Of a DNA stretch of 64,000 nucleotides, positions 1 to 7,923 are shown piece by piece. The stretch is taken from positions 124,001-188,000 of the forward strand of contig NZ_STGJ01000001.1 in NCBI RefSeq assembly GCF_004919095.1, read 5' to 3'. The DNA is from Crenobacter intestini (GTDB taxonomy: Bacteria; Pseudomonadota; Gammaproteobacteria; Burkholderiales; Chromobacteriaceae). Position 1 is the stretch's first letter, and each line of letters begins with the position of its first letter. Under the pieces are notes generated by a model, which saw nothing but the letters and a program-made list of their open reading frames with translations, was not told the DNA's origin and did not search any database. The position numbers and the translations under genes are program-made.

Positions 1-278
1 ATCTCGCCGCCGAACGCCGCGCCTATGCTCTGGTGGCCGAGGCAGACGCCGAGGATGGGCAGCTTGCCCGCGAAATGGCGGATCGCCGGCACCGAAATGC
101 CCGCCTCGGCAGGCGAACAGGGGCCGGGCGAGATCACCAGGTAGTCGGGCGCGAGCGCCTCGATCTCGTCGAGCGTGATCTCGTCGTTGCGGTGGATGCG
201 CACTCGCTGCCCGAGCTCGCCGAAGTACTGCACGAGGTTGTAGGTAAACGAGTCATAGTTGTCGATCATCAACAGCAT
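1..278 (-). CDS. trpG: Anthranilate synthase component II (glutamine amidotransferase), N-terminal part
   Basis: Partial gene that leaves the window on its 3' side. The visible 92 residues begin [19 protein letters not shown] and contain ISPGPCSP and the nucleophile elbow GVCLGHQ, which are hallmarks of class I glutamine amidotransferases of the TrpG/PabA type. The enzyme releases ammonia from glutamine for anthranilate (tryptophan) or aminodeoxychorismate (folate) synthesis; TrpG and PabA cannot be told apart from this fragment. No trpE or pabB lies directly upstream: the next gene on that side is on the other strand, so a promoter should lie in roughly 279-450. I see no strong Shine-Dalgarno sequence. 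Confidence 0.9.
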   Translation of the reverse strand, partial: MLLMIDNYDSFTYNLVQYFGELGQRVRIHRNDEITLDEIEALAPDYLVISPGPCSPAEAGISVPAIRHFAGKLPILGVCLGHQSIGAAFGGE

Positions 279-457
279 GGTTTGAACAAAGCCTTCAAGT
301 GAGGGGCTGCACGGCCTTGGCCACGCATCGCCCGTAGACTGCCGCAGCAATCACAACATCATGCAACGGCGACTCAAGTTAAACAACTGCGCTAACGGCA
401 TTGGATGACCCGCCCACCCCTTGCGCAGTACGATATGGTTTTTCACCGGTCAAGCGC

Positions 458-1117
458 ATGCGTAAAGCGTCGTTTTCCCAGCGGGTCCGTGCCCTGGTCG
501 GTACGCGCCCCAGGCTCACCTTCGCGCTGGCGCTGGGCGCGGCGGCGTGGTTCTTGCTGCCTGCCGACAGCCCCCTGCTGCTCAGGGCCTTGCTCGCGTG
601 GAACGTCACGGCGTGGACCTACCTGATCGGCCTGTGGCTGGTCGTCTTTTCCGCGCGGCCGCACCATATCCGCCGCCACGCGGTACGCGAGGACGAAAGC
701 GCCGCGCTGGTGCTCGCCCTGGTCTGCACGGGTTCCTTGATGAGCGTCGCCGCGATCGTCATCGAGCTTGCGATGGCCAGTCACGGTGCCTGGCATGTGG
801 CGCTCACTGTCGTCACGCTCACGAGCGCGTGGCTGCTGCTGCCGACCTGCTTCGCGGTCCACTACGCGCACCTCTTTTATCTTGCCGACCCCGCCAAACC
901 CATCCTGCAGTTTCCCGACGAACCGGCAGAGCCCGACTACTGGGACTTCCTGTATTTCTCGTTCACCATCGCGGCGACCAACCAGACGGCCGACGTCGGC
1001 ATCGCCAGCGCCCGCGTGCGACGGCTGGTGCTGCTGCAGGGCATGCTCTCATTCGTCTTCAACCTGTTCATCCTCGGACTGACCGTCAACCTGGCGGCCG
1101 GGCTGCTTGGCGGCTGA
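458..1117 (+). CDS. DUF1345 family integral membrane protein
   Basis: A protein of 219 residues from the chosen start at 458; an upstream in-frame ATG at 401 would add 19 unhydrophobic residues. It has about five hydrophobic segments: two near the N-terminus, two in the middle and one at the C-terminus. The stretch DYWDFLYFSFTIAATNQTADV is the conserved block of the DUF1345 family, which has a pore-loop-like look but no proven function. The 3' end overlaps the convergent xerC gene by 69 bp (1049-1117). Function unknown; family assignment fairly sure. Confidence 0.8.
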   Translation: MRKASFSQRVRALVGTRPRLTFALALGAAAWFLLPADSPLLLRALLAWNVTAWTYLIGLWLVVFSARPHHIRRHAVREDESAALVLALVCTGSLMSVAAIVIELAMASHGAWHVALTVVTLTSAWLLLPTCFAVHYAHLFYLADPAKPILQFPDEPAEPDYWDFLYFSFTIAATNQTADVGIASARVRRLVLLQGMLSFVFNLFILGLTVNLAAGLLGG

Positions 1118-2011
1118 GACGGGGGTGCGGCCCGCGAGGTGCGCGCGCGGGTGCGCCTGGTCGTACGTGCGGGCCAGGTGCTGGAAGTCGAGCGAGGTGT
1201 AGACCTGGGTGGTCGACAGGTTGGCGTGCCCCAGCATCTCCTGCACCGCGCGCAAGTCGCCCGACGACTGCAACAGGTGGCTGGCAAACGAGTGCCGCAG
1301 CATGTGCGGGTGCACGTGGCGGCCCACCCCGCTTTGCCGGGCCCACGCGGCCAGCCGCAGCTGGATCTGCCGTTTGCCCAGCGGCGCGCCGTGCGCGCCG
1401 ACAAACAGCGCGTCGCAGCGGGCCATCGGCGCGCGCAGCGCAAGCCAGGCCCGGATCGCGTCTTTCGCCTTGGCGCCGACCGCGCAGACACGCTCCTTGC
1501 CGCCCTTGCCCAGCACCTTGACAGCGTCGCCGGCGAGGTCAAGGTCGGCAAGCGTCAGACCGGCCAGCTCAGACAGGCGCAAGCCCCCCGAGTAGAACAG
1601 CTCGAACATCGCGAGGTCGCGTGCGAGCAGTGCCTCGTCGCCGTCTTGCGACGCGTCGAGCAACTGCATGGTGCGTTCGACCGGCAGCGACTTGGGCAGG
1701 CGGGACGCCGCCTTGGGTGCCTTGAGGCCGTGGCAGGGATCGTCGTCACGCGCGCCCTGGTCGATCAGGTAACGCTGGAAGGCCCGCCAGGCCGACAGGG
1801 TGCGCGCTATGGTGCGCGGCGAGCGCCCGCGCTGCGCCATGCGCGCGAGCTCGCGCGCGAGTTGCGCGCGGCCAAGGCACCCGGGCGCGACGTCGGGGTA
1901 GGCAGAGGCCAGCAGGCCGATGTCGCGCGTATACGCGGCAAGCGTGTCCGGGCTACGCCCGGCGAGCGCGAGCGTCGAGCAAAAGCCCTGCCTTGCCGCG
2001 GCCCAGTCCAT
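1049..2011 (-). CDS. xerC: Tyrosine recombinase XerC
   Basis: 320 residues. The N-terminal SAM-like core-binding domain covers about 1-90 and the catalytic domain about 105-285. The full catalytic set is visible: R145 (GGLRLSEL), K169 (GKGGKER), H236 and R239 (HMLRHSF), H262 (MLGHANLS) and the nucleophile Y271. XerC acts with XerD at dif to resolve chromosome dimers. It starts 1 base after the moxR stop, so the two are probably co-transcribed. A 30-residue acidic tail follows the usual HPRA ending and is the part that overlaps DUF1345 on the other strand. In many proteobacteria xerC sits behind dapF-DUF484; here that pair is 12 kb away. Confidence 0.93.
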   Translation of the reverse strand: MDWAAARQGFCSTLALAGRSPDTLAAYTRDIGLLASAYPDVAPGCLGRAQLARELARMAQRGRSPRTIARTLSAWRAFQRYLIDQGARDDDPCHGLKAPKAASRLPKSLPVERTMQLLDASQDGDEALLARDLAMFELFYSGGLRLSELAGLTLADLDLAGDAVKVLGKGGKERVCAVGAKAKDAIRAWLALRAPMARCDALFVGAHGAPLGKRQIQLRLAAWARQSGVGRHVHPHMLRHSFASHLLQSSGDLRAVQEMLGHANLSTTQVYTSLDFQHLARTYDQAHPRAHLAGRTPVSAAKQPGRQVDGQSEDEQVEDE

Positions 2012-2012
2012 G

Positions 2013-2867
2013 TCAGGCCCCCCGGCGCAGGCGGGCCATCTGCAGCAGGCGGCCGAACAGCTGCGTATCCTGCTCGTTTTTCAGCAGCGCGCCTGCCAGC
2101 GGCGGCAACGCCTGAGCGGCCTGGCTCTGCCTCAATTGCTCGGTGCTGACCGCTTCGGCGTCAAGCAGGCGCAGCCAGTCGAGCAACTCGGACGTCGACG
2201 GCTTTTTCTTGAGCCCCGGCAATTCGCGGATACCGAAGAAGAGCTCGAGCGCCTCGCTGACCAGCTGCGGCGCGAGCCCCGGGTAGTGCGCGTCGACGAT
2301 GGCCTGCATGGTGTCGCGCTCCGGGAAGCGGATGTAGTGGAAGAAGCAGCGGCGCAGGAAGGCGTCCGGCAGCTCCTTCTCGTTGTTCGAGGTGATCAGG
2401 ATGATTGGGCGCACGCGCGCGCGCACGAATTCCTGCGTCTCGTGCACGAAGAATTCCATCTGGTCCAGTTCGCGCAGCAAGTCGTTCGGGAACTCGATGT
2501 CGGCCTTGTCGATCTCGTCGATCAGCAGCACCGGCGCGGTATCGGCCTCGAACGCCTGCCACAGCTTGCCCTTGACGATGTAGTTGCGGATCTCGTTGAC
2601 GCGCGCGTCCCCCAGTTGCGAGTCGCGCAGGCGGGACACCGCGTCGTATTCGTACAGGCCGTGCTGTGCCTTGGTCGTCGACTTGATCGGCCAGACGATC
2701 AGCTCACGGCCAAGCTCGCGCGCGATCTCCTCGGCGAGCATGGTCTTGCCTGTGCCTGGCTCGCCCTTGATCAGCAGGGGCCGCTCGAGAGTGATCGAGG
2801 CGTTGACGGCGAGCATCAGGTCGTCGGTGGCGACATACTGGCTGCTGCCGGTAAAGCGTTGCTTCAT
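2013..2867 (-). CDS. MoxR-family AAA+ ATPase
   Basis: 284 residues. Walker A is GEPGTGKT at 35-42, Walker B is LLIDEID at 114-120, and the sensor region ITSNNEKELPDAFLRRC follows. MoxR ATPases act as chaperones that remodel or insert metal centres, usually together with a VWA-domain partner encoded next door. Here the neighbour is xerC; a CoxE-type VWA gene that could be the partner lies 44 kb away at 46983-48161. An AAGGAAAA ribosome site precedes the ATG. Substrate unknown. Confidence 0.88.
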   Translation of the reverse strand: MKQRFTGSSQYVATDDLMLAVNASITLERPLLIKGEPGTGKTMLAEEIARELGRELIVWPIKSTTKAQHGLYEYDAVSRLRDSQLGDARVNEIRNYIVKGKLWQAFEADTAPVLLIDEIDKADIEFPNDLLRELDQMEFFVHETQEFVRARVRPIILITSNNEKELPDAFLRRCFFHYIRFPERDTMQAIVDAHYPGLAPQLVSEALELFFGIRELPGLKKKPSTSELLDWLRLLDAEAVSTEQLRQSQAAQALPPLAGALLKNEQDTQLFGRLLQMARLRRGA

Positions 2868-2911
2868 GGGTCGGTTTTCCTTGTCGTGTCTTGCGCTGGC
2901 TGTCCATGCAA

Positions 2912-2933
2912 AGAGCCGCCCTTGGGCGGCTCT
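2912..2933 (-). terminator. Intrinsic terminator after the TerB-like gene
   Basis: A perfect 9-bp inverted repeat (AGAGCCGCC/GGCGGCTCT) with a 4-base loop, followed on the minus strand by TTTG. It lies between the TerB-like gene and moxR and would separate the two transcription units. Confidence 0.7.
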
Positions 2934-2951
2934 GTCGGATAACCTGCGGGC

Positions 2952-3368
2952 TCAGCGGCGGATCAGCTCGGCTTCCAGGTCATCCAGGGAGATCCGCCAG
3001 CTGCCCATCATGTAGCGCAACAGCGCCATCTCGGCGTCGCCGATGCTGCCGTCGGACTTGCATACATCCAGCGCGAGCGCACAGGTGAGCAGGCGCTTGG
3101 TGCGGTCGGTCACCAGCGAGAGGTAGTCGTCGACGCGTTCCTTGTCGAGCAGCGCGATCGAGCCGTCTTCACGCTCGGCGTCCGCGAAGGCGTCGCACAG
3201 TTCGGTGAGGATGGTCAAGAAGCGCTTGCGCGGCAGGCCGATCAGCTCGTACACGTGCAGCTTCTCGAGCGTATCCAGTTCCCGCTCGTCCATATGGCCG
3301 TCGGTCACCATGAAGAGGGCGACCAGGCGGGCGATCGCTTCGGGTGAGTTGTTCGCGTAACGGTTCAA
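2952..3368 (-). CDS. TerB-like small helical protein
   Basis: 138 residues, apparently all alpha-helical with acidic patches. Two EF-hand-like acidic stretches, TDGHMDERELD near residues 23-33 and SDGSIGDAEM near 109-118, match the repeat seen in TerB/DjlA-type domains, which bind metal and occur in stress and envelope proteins. The start is a TTG that overlaps the stop of the thioesterase gene (TTGA) and has a GGAGA ribosome site at proper distance. Function is not established; tellurite resistance should not be assumed from the domain name. Confidence 0.6.
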   Translation of the reverse strand: MNRYANNSPEAIARLVALFMVTDGHMDERELDTLEKLHVYELIGLPRKRFLTILTELCDAFADAEREDGSIALLDKERVDDYLSLVTDRTKRLLTCALALDVCKSDGSIGDAEMALLRYMMGSWRISLDDLEAELIRR

Positions 3369-3808
3369 GTCAATTCTCCAGTCAGGTCCGCGAAGCGGGC
3401 GGCGAAAGCCGCCGGAATGCGGGCTACCTTCTGGGCCGTGTAATCGAAGAACACGACCCCTGTTTTCAATCTTGCCACTTCCTTGCTGCCGTTGTCATCG
3501 ACAATCTGGTAGAGGATGTCGCAACCATAACGGTTGAAGTCGGCGAGGCCGACCCGCACGCAAAGCGCGTCACCGTGAAAGGCCTGGTTTTTGTAACAGA
3601 TCGCCGCGTCGGCCATGATGATGCCAAGCCCTTCGACGTCCATCTCGCTGTAGCCCAGGCTCTTCAGAAAACGCACGCGCGCCTCGTGCGCGAGACCGAG
3701 CACGGCATCGTTGGCGAGGTGGCCGCCGTAGTTGATGTCGCCGATCCTGACCTCAAGCCGGGTCTCGAACAGGATGGGCGACGGGGCGGGCAGTTGCAAT
3801 CGGGCCAT
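3365..3808 (-). CDS. Acyl-CoA thioesterase, hotdog fold (YbgC/4HBT-like)
   Basis: 147 residues, the normal length for a single hotdog domain. The motif GDINYGGHLAND at about 23-34 corresponds to the active-site loop of 4-hydroxybenzoyl-CoA/YbgC thioesterases, although the usual catalytic Asp position of YbgC (DxDxxGHV) is here DINYGGH. It probably hydrolyses acyl-CoA thioesters in the cytosol. It forms a two-gene unit with the overlapping TerB-like gene. Confidence 0.78.
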   Translation of the reverse strand: MARLQLPAPSPILFETRLEVRIGDINYGGHLANDAVLGLAHEARVRFLKSLGYSEMDVEGLGIIMADAAICYKNQAFHGDALCVRVGLADFNRYGCDILYQIVDDNGSKEVARLKTGVVFFDYTAQKVARIPAAFAARFADLTGELT

Positions 3809-3891
3809 GGCGGGATGCAGGTTCAGGAAGAGGTCGGGGCAGAATACGGGCGTCCTTAACCTGAATCAAGTGCGGAGCATTCTGTTTTGTT

Positions 3892-3901
3892 AGACTAGTC
3901 T
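3892..3901. promoter_or_regulatory. Perfect palindrome AGACTAGTCT upstream of the universal stress gene
   Basis: A 10-bp perfect palindrome 33 bp before the usp start, inside the region where a promoter is expected, with AT-rich sequence on its left. It may be an operator or overlap the -10 region. No regulator is adjacent, so this is a sequence observation only. Confidence 0.3.
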
Positions 3902-3933
3902 CATAAGGCATTACGAAACCTCAGGAGAGCAGA

Positions 3934-4386
3934 ATGTACAACCGTATTTTCGTCCCGGTCGACGACAGCCAGACGTCCAAGCAGGCGCTGGTCGAGGCCT
4001 GCCAGCTGGCCAAGACTATGCAGGCCGGCGTCCGTCTGGTGCATGTGGTCGACCTCGCGCAATTCGGCTGGGGTGGCACGGAGTTTCTCGACGCCAGCGA
4101 ATTGCAGGATTCGATCAAGCAGGCCGGTGGTCAGGTGCTCGAGCAGGCGTCGCAGGTCGCGCGGGAGCAGGGCGTCGAGCCGGAGATGCAGATCCTCGAG
4201 AGCTGGGGCGACAAGATCTCCGCGGTGCTGATGGATGACGCCAACGCGTGGGGCGCCGACCTGATCGTGATGGGCACCCACGGCTACAGCGGCCTGATGC
4301 ATATCCTGATGGGCAGCGTCGCCGAGGGTCTGCTCAAGCTGACGGACGTGCCGGTGCTGCTGGTGCGTAGTCAGGAAGAAGACTGA
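3934..4386 (+). CDS. Universal stress protein, UspA family
   Basis: 150 residues with the start MYNRIFVPVDDS and the ATP-binding signature GTHGYSGLMHILMGS near the C-terminus (G-x2-G-x9-G-S type), so the ATP-binding subclass. Such proteins are small cytoplasmic dimers that help survive starvation and oxidative stress. A good AGGAGAG ribosome site precedes the ATG. The gene stands alone and is followed by hairpins at 4400-4427 and 4439-4473. Confidence 0.92.
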   Translation: MYNRIFVPVDDSQTSKQALVEACQLAKTMQAGVRLVHVVDLAQFGWGGTEFLDASELQDSIKQAGGQVLEQASQVAREQGVEPEMQILESWGDKISAVLMDDANAWGADLIVMGTHGYSGLMHILMGSVAEGLLKLTDVPVLLVRSQEED

Positions 4387-4438
4387 AGCTGGCCTTGTGC
4401 ATGCCGCCGGTCTTGCCTGGCGGCATGACGAGCGCAGC

Positions 4439-4473
4439 AAAAGGCCCGCCGGGTGGTTCCGGGCGGGCCTTTT
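4439..4473. terminator. Bidirectional intrinsic terminator between usp and the XRE gene
   Basis: A perfect 12-bp inverted repeat that includes an A4 on the left and a T4 on the right around GGCCCGCC/GGCGGGCC, so it can work for both converging genes. A second perfect 9-bp hairpin without a T-run lies just before it at 4400-4427. Confidence 0.85.
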
Positions 4474-4495
4474 GCGTGGCGATGATGCGGACGGC

Positions 4496-4828
4496 TTAGC
4501 CGTGCACGCCGACCGCGTCGGTCGCTTCGCCTTCCTGGGCTTCGATGCGGGCACGCACCGCCTTGCGCAGGCTCTTGTACAGGTCCGGATGGGTTTCCTT
4601 CAGATACTCGACGATCTCGAAGTCTTCGCGCTTGACCTTGGCCAGGTCGATCTGCTCGATATGCACGAGACGCAGCAGTTCGCGTACCGGCTTGGGCATG
4701 TTGCGGCCGCTCTCGTAGCGGGAGCCGCCGGACTGGGTCACGCCGATGCGGCTCCAGAATTCCTGCTGGTTCAGGCCAAGTTTGCGGCGGATTTCGCGCG
4801 GGTTCGCGATCTTTTCAAAGAGTTTCAT
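4496..4828 (-). CDS. XRE-type helix-turn-helix regulator
   Basis: 110 residues. The N-terminal half (about 10-50) has the Cro/CI-type HTH core: RRKLGLNQQEFWSRIGVTQS followed by RYESGR. The C-terminal half is charged and helical with no known sensor domain. The HTH architecture is complete, but the regulated genes are unknown. A GAGGAAT ribosome site precedes the ATG; a possible promoter is given separately. Confidence 0.8.
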   Translation of the reverse strand: MKLFEKIANPREIRRKLGLNQQEFWSRIGVTQSGGSRYESGRNMPKPVRELLRLVHIEQIDLAKVKREDFEIVEYLKETHPDLYKSLRKAVRARIEAQEGEATDAVGVHG

Positions 4829-4885
4829 GGTGAATTCCTCAGCTTATGAAAGAGTAATTGTCGTTATGGGCGTTGCACACCCTGT

Positions 4886-4913
4886 ACCATAGCAAATATC
4901 AGCAAGTGACCAA
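4886..4913 (-). promoter_or_regulatory. Possible promoter of the XRE gene
   Basis: On the minus strand TTGGTC and TATGGT are spaced by 16 bp, about 60 bp before the start codon. The whole 4850-5050 stretch is AT-rich compared with its surroundings. Moderate match only; the rest of this gap up to the SRP RNA shows no gene. Confidence 0.4.
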
Positions 4914-5097
4914 GTACAATGCATGTTGGGTGCTGAAATATTATCTGGATCTAATTTTAGGTACGGCTAATGTAGAAGTACAGCGGTATACGAGCTTAAT
5001 GACGCGGAAATGAAACATTCCGTCGCAATAACAAAATTCAAGTGGGGTTACAGCCAGGGTTCTTCAAGAGGAAGGGGTACAACAGGAGGGTAGAACG

Positions 5098-5205
5098 TGA
5101 GGGTGGCGAGCCTAACCCCCGGCACTTGCACGTGATAGCTGTGGCTGCTTCCTTCCGGACCTGACCAGTTTCACTACGGTGCAATGCGGGGAGACCCGCC
5201 ACGGC
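5098..5205 (-). ncRNA. ffs: Signal recognition particle RNA, small bacterial (4.5S) type
   Basis: The minus strand contains the invariant SRP RNA apical core GGTCAGGTCCGGAAGGAAGC at about 5145-5164. The flanks pair into one long helix: GTGGCG at the 5' side (5197-5202) pairs with CGCCAC at the 3' side (5103-5108). The size near 108 nt fits the 4.5S RNA that binds Ffh and targets nascent membrane proteins to FtsY. Ends are estimated from the helix and the promoter, within a few bases. Confidence 0.95.
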
Positions 5206-5210
5206 TTCGC

Positions 5211-5239
5211 ACTATATAGACAAAAGTGATTAACAGCAA
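5211..5239 (-). promoter_or_regulatory. Sigma-70 promoter of the SRP RNA gene
   Basis: On the minus strand TTGCTG (-35) and TATAGT (-10) are separated by exactly 17 bp, and the predicted start falls at the first base of the SRP RNA helix about 6-7 nt downstream. Confidence 0.8.
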
Positions 5240-5298
5240 CCCCAACCGTAGTCCCGCATGATAAGGTAGGGCTGCCTATCCTTTCGCCCCCGGATGCC

Positions 5299-6471
5299 AT
5301 GTTCGAACTGACACCCAGCGAGCAGCTGCTCGCCCGCCTGATCGCCTTTGATACCACCAGCCGCAACAGCAACCTCGCGCTGATCGACGAGGTGGCCGGC
5401 CAGCTCGAAGCGCTGGGCGTGAGCGTGCGCCTCACGCACGACGACACCGGCGGCAAGGCCAACCTGTACGCGCGGCTGGGTGGGGCAGGGCAGGACGCCG
5501 TGGTGCTGTCCGGCCACAGCGACACCGTGCCGGTCGACGGGCAGCACTGGGCGTCCGACCCGTTCAAGCTCGACTTGCGCGACGGACGTCTGTTTGGCCG
5601 CGGCAGCGCCGACATGAAGGGCTTCCTCGCCTGCGTGCTGGCGGCGTTCGCGCGTTTTGCCGAAGCCGGCGTTGCCAAGCGACTGCCGCTGGCGATCGCG
5701 GTCAGCTACGACGAGGAAGTCGGCTGCCTGGGGGTGTCGCGCATGATCGACGACGTGCTCGAGAGCGGGGAGGCGCTGGCCGGCTGCATCGTCGGCGAGC
5801 CGACCTTGATGCAGGCCATCGTCGCGCACAAGGGCATCGCCCACTGGCGCTGCCAGGTGCATGGGCGCGCCGCGCACTCCTCGCTGACCCATCAGGGCGT
5901 CAACGCCATCGAGTACGCCGCGCAACTGGTGGGCTTCATCCGCCGCCTGGCCGACAACGAAAAGCAGGCGGGCCGGCGCGCGCCGCTGTTCGACGTCCCC
6001 TACAACACGCTGCAGACGGGCTGGATCTCGGGAGGCAGTGCACCGAACATCGTGCCGCGCGCGTGCGACTTCATCTTCGAGTGCCGCTGGCTGCCAGGTG
6101 ACGATCCGCAGCACTTCTACCGGCAGGTCGCCGCCGAGGCCGAACGGCTGCAGCAAGAGATGCGCATGACCGCGCCCGAATCCGCGATCGCGTTTGAGTC
6201 GCTGGTGCATTGCCCCGCCTTCGAAAGCGGCGAGCACAACCCGCTACGCGACTGGCTGACCGCGCAGGGCGAACACGGCAGCGGCCTCGGCGTCGCGTAT
6301 ACCACCGAGGCCGGCCATTTCAGCCGGCTGGGCGTGCCGGCCGTGGTGTGCGGCCCAGGCTCGATCGAGCAGGCGCACAAGCCCGACGAATTTGTCGAGC
6401 GCAGCCAGCTCGCCCTGTGTGACCGCTGGCTGGACAGGCTGGCGGCGCAACTGATCGAGCGGCGGGCCTGA
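5299..6471 (+). CDS. argE: Acetylornithine deacetylase (M20A family)
   Basis: 390 residues. It removes the acetyl group from N-acetylornithine in arginine synthesis. Metal-binding and catalytic positions are in place: H73 and D75 (SGHSDTVP), D105 (GRGSADMKG), catalytic E139 with E140 (YDEEVG), E167 (GEPT) and the C-terminal His in AHKPDEF. The dimerisation lid lies at about 180-290. Other M20 peptidases such as DapE are similar, but length and the GRGSADMKG form fit ArgE. It stands alone with weak ribosome-binding signals. Confidence 0.9.
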   Translation: MFELTPSEQLLARLIAFDTTSRNSNLALIDEVAGQLEALGVSVRLTHDDTGGKANLYARLGGAGQDAVVLSGHSDTVPVDGQHWASDPFKLDLRDGRLFGRGSADMKGFLACVLAAFARFAEAGVAKRLPLAIAVSYDEEVGCLGVSRMIDDVLESGEALAGCIVGEPTLMQAIVAHKGIAHWRCQVHGRAAHSSLTHQGVNAIEYAAQLVGFIRRLADNEKQAGRRAPLFDVPYNTLQTGWISGGSAPNIVPRACDFIFECRWLPGDDPQHFYRQVAAEAERLQQEMRMTAPESAIAFESLVHCPAFESGEHNPLRDWLTAQGEHGSGLGVAYTTEAGHFSRLGVPAVVCGPGSIEQAHKPDEFVERSQLALCDRWLDRLAAQLIERRA

Positions 6472-6547
6472 AACCGTTTGCGCCCGCGCGGCGGCCAAGC
6501 TAAATTCGCGCGGCAAGATTCCATCCAACCAAATAGCAAGCACCGAC

Positions 6548-7921
6548 ATGACACAACAAGATGCTTCCGCCAAAGCCGTCCGCGACGGCTTCACCTCCAG
6601 CTTCGGCGTCCTCGCCGCGACACTCGGTTCGGCCGTCGGCCTCGGCAATATCTGGAAATTTCCCTACCTGACCGGCGCTAACGGCGGCGCGGGCTTCCTG
6701 GTCGTCTACCTGCTGGCGACCCTGCTGGTCGGCCTGCCGGTGATGATTTCCGAGATCATGCTCGGCCGGGCCGCCAAACGTGACGCGGTGACCACCCTGG
6801 TGCAGTTCTCGCCGCGCGGACAGCCCTGGTGGCTGGTCGGCGCCTTCGGCGTGCTGGCGGCTTTCCTGATCATGGCCTTTTACTCCGAGGTGGCAGCCTG
6901 GGTGTTTGCCTACGTGTTCAAGGCAATCGGCGGCAGCATCCTCTCCAGCGACCCGGCGGTCACCTCGGCCGCGTTCGGCCAGCTGGTCTCCGACCCGGTA
7001 CAGTCGCTGCTCTGGCAGTGGCTGGTGCTCGCCTTCATCGGCGGCATCCTGCTGATGGGTGTCTCCAAGGGGATCGAGGCGGTGACCAAGAAGCTGATGC
7101 CCATCCTGTTCCTGCTCCTGATCGTGCTGTGCGTGCGCAGCCTGATGCTGCCCGGTGCGGCCGAGGGCCTGTCCTTCCTCTTTACGCCCGACTTCTCCAA
7201 GATCAGCGGTGCGGTGATCCTGACCGCGATGGGGCTCGCCTTCTTCAAGCTGTCGATCGGCATGGGCACGATGATCACCTACGGCAGCTACTTCCGTGAC
7301 GACCAGAACATCCCGGCGACCACGGTGCGCGTGATGGCGGCCGACCTCTTCGTGTCGATGCTCGCCGGCATCGCGATCTTCCCGGCGGTGTTCTCCTTCG
7401 GCTTCGAGCCGGCCGCCGGCCCGTCGCTGGTCTTCATCACCATCCCGGCCGTGTTCGCCAGCATGCCGTTCGGCCATGTGTTCATGGTGCTGTTCTTCGT
7501 GCTGACCGCGATCGCAGCGACCGGCGCGATGCTGTCCATCCTCGAGGTGCCGGTATCGGTACTCAACGGCCGTTTCGGTATCAGCCGCCCGAAGGCGGTG
7601 GTGGCAACCTTGCTGCTGCTCGCGCTGATCGGCTCGACCTGCGCGCTCTCCGGCAGCCTGCTGGCCGACTTCAAGCTGTTCGGCTTCAACATGTTCGACC
7701 TGTTTGACGAAGTAAGCTCGAAGCTGATCATGCCGGCCGGCGGCATCGCGCTGTGCCTGTTCGTCGGCTGGGTGTGGGGCTTTGACAAGATGAAGGCCGA
7801 ACTGTCCAACCACGGCGCGCTCACCAACGAAGCCTTGCTGCGCAAGTTGTTCTTCCTGCTGCGCTACGTGACGCCGCTGTTGGTACTGGCGGTGATGCTC
7901 AGCGGGCTGGGGCTGATCTGA
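6548..7921 (+). CDS. Sodium-dependent transporter, neurotransmitter:sodium symporter family
   Basis: 457 residues with 11 to 12 membrane segments. The first helix carries GLGNIWKFPYLTGANGGAGF, the unwound TM1 that binds sodium and substrate in LeuT-like proteins. The second family motif around GMGTMITYGSYF (TM6 region) is also clear. It should import an amino acid or related solute with sodium; the substrate cannot be read from sequence. The next gene starts 2 bases after its stop. Confidence 0.92.
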   Translation: MTQQDASAKAVRDGFTSSFGVLAATLGSAVGLGNIWKFPYLTGANGGAGFLVVYLLATLLVGLPVMISEIMLGRAAKRDAVTTLVQFSPRGQPWWLVGAFGVLAAFLIMAFYSEVAAWVFAYVFKAIGGSILSSDPAVTSAAFGQLVSDPVQSLLWQWLVLAFIGGILLMGVSKGIEAVTKKLMPILFLLLIVLCVRSLMLPGAAEGLSFLFTPDFSKISGAVILTAMGLAFFKLSIGMGTMITYGSYFRDDQNIPATTVRVMAADLFVSMLAGIAIFPAVFSFGFEPAAGPSLVFITIPAVFASMPFGHVFMVLFFVLTAIAATGAMLSILEVPVSVLNGRFGISRPKAVVATLLLLALIGSTCALSGSLLADFKLFGFNMFDLFDEVSSKLIMPAGGIALCLFVGWVWGFDKMKAELSNHGALTNEALLRKLFFLLRYVTPLLVLAVMLSGLGLI

Positions 7922-7923
7922 CC

